Below, in pieces: positions 4,900-5,165 of a stretch of 5,165 bases of DNA; position 1 is the first letter of the stretch; every line of letters starts with the position of its first letter. Under the pieces are notes generated by a model, which was not told the DNA's origin, made no database searches, and was given only the letters and a program-made list of their open reading frames with translations. Both the position numbers and the translations under genes were made by a program. Source of the stretch: Clostridiales bacterium (lineage in GTDB: Bacteria > Bacillota > Sulfobacillia > UBA995 > UBA9673); contig DPMO01000091.1 of NCBI GenBank assembly GCA_003541445.1, positions 1-5,165 of the forward strand, read 5' to 3'.

Positions 4900-5098
4900 C
4901 TTCGACGGGATGAATCCCATGACCCGCTCGAGGTCGGGAATAAGGCCGTCTTCCACGGGCAACCCTTTCTTCCAGGATATGCTACCTAACTTTGTCCCCG
5001 TCCCACTAGACGCGACCTGCGGATGGAGGGTGAGGCCTGCATCCCGGCGAAAGTCTCCGGATGGTGTCGAACCGTACGCTGCTGTGGAGGTTGCCGGT
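4900..5098. other. Intergenic stretch without a clear gene
   Basis: This stretch holds an open plus-strand frame from ATG 4910 and an open minus-strand frame ending at 4879. Neither gives a recognisable protein. I found no convincing promoter on either strand and no RNA gene. Part of it (4945-5010) is visibly less GC-rich than its surroundings. Confidence 0.5.
5086..5090 (+). promoter_or_regulatory. Ribosome binding site for a possible gene at the right edge
   Basis: GGAGG lies 8 nt before TTG 5099, which opens a hydrophobic reading frame. This is the best-placed ribosome binding site in the last 250 nt. Confidence 0.35.
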
Positions 5099-5165
5099 TT
5101 GGCGGAGCTGGACCGCGCACTTCTGACCGTGCCTTCGCTTCTCCTTGCGGTGGTCGTGCTCACCG
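5099..5165 (+). CDS. Possible start of a membrane protein, cut by the window end
   Basis: Only 22 codons are visible. From TTG 5099 the frame reads M-A-E-L-D-R-A-L-L, then a hydrophobic run (TVPSLLLAVVVLT) up to the edge, which looks like the first membrane helix of a polytopic protein. The same frame is open back to ATG 4910, so a longer protein is possible, but that start has no good ribosome binding site. The pattern resembles the first helix of some M50 site-2 proteases, where HExxH would follow at once. That is only a guess, since the decisive residues lie outside the window. Confidence 0.3.
   Translation, partial: MAELDRALLTVPSLLLAVVVLT

Noticed and set aside
4879..5163. 94-aa minus-strand open frame at the right end as a complete gene
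   Set aside because: The N-terminal two thirds are Ser/Thr/Ala/Arg-rich without any motif, the start has no clear ribosome binding site, and the stop lies in the terminator loop. Only its last part is noted as a weak observation.
1..5165. CRISPR arrays, tRNA or rRNA genes, insertion sequences, attachment sites
   Set aside because: I saw no regularly spaced direct repeats, no cloverleaf-like sequence and no transposase or integrase motifs.

Overview
This is a very GC-rich window (roughly two thirds G+C by eye). Its gene families point to a high-GC member of the Bacillota, such as a Symbiobacterium-, Thermaerobacter- or Limnochordia-like lineage. The reasons are a DUF1540 cysteine protein, a Gx-transporter (Hpre_diP_synt_I) gene beside apbE, consistent GGAGG-type ribosome binding sites, and frequent GTG or probable TTG starts. 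The taxonomy is an inference from gene content only.

Layout. (1) Positions 1-1175, minus strand: apbE, an FAD:protein FMN transferase with an N-terminal hydrophobic segment. Its 3' end lies outside the window. (2) Positions 1176-1396: a divergent intergenic region with a candidate promoter for each direction and two inverted repeats that overlap the predicted -35 elements. (3) Positions 1397-3496, plus strand: a compact cluster. It holds a 41-residue single-helix membrane protein, a Gx-transporter-family membrane protein whose start overlaps the preceding stop, tatA, tatC, and a second short TatA/B-like gene. (4) Positions 3575-4519: an LDH/MDH-superfamily dehydrogenase in which Arg occupies the usual lactate-specificity Gln position. 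A 10-bp inverted repeat pairs the bases just after the second tatA stop with the dehydrogenase ribosome binding site. (5) Positions 4584-4832: a small DUF1540 protein, followed by a perfect 15-bp hairpin at 4864-4899. (6) Positions 4900-5165: a mostly gene-poor stretch, possibly ending in the start of a membrane protein that runs off the window.

How the genes may work together. ApbE attaches FMN to extracytoplasmic proteins. Gx-transporter proteins often sit near apbE and near small NusG-domain-II membrane proteins in Bacillota loci for flavin/quinone-based extracellular electron transfer. The left part of the window resembles a reduced version of such a locus. The Tat genes form a self-contained twin-arginine translocase with one TatC and two different TatA-type subunits, one of which has a TatB-like hinge. 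The dehydrogenase and the DUF1540 gene follow on the same strand and could be partly co-transcribed. I see no wholly new system. The points most worth a second look are the dehydrogenase active site, the possible RNA switch in front of it, the TatB-like subunit, and the minimal apbE/small-protein/Gx cluster.
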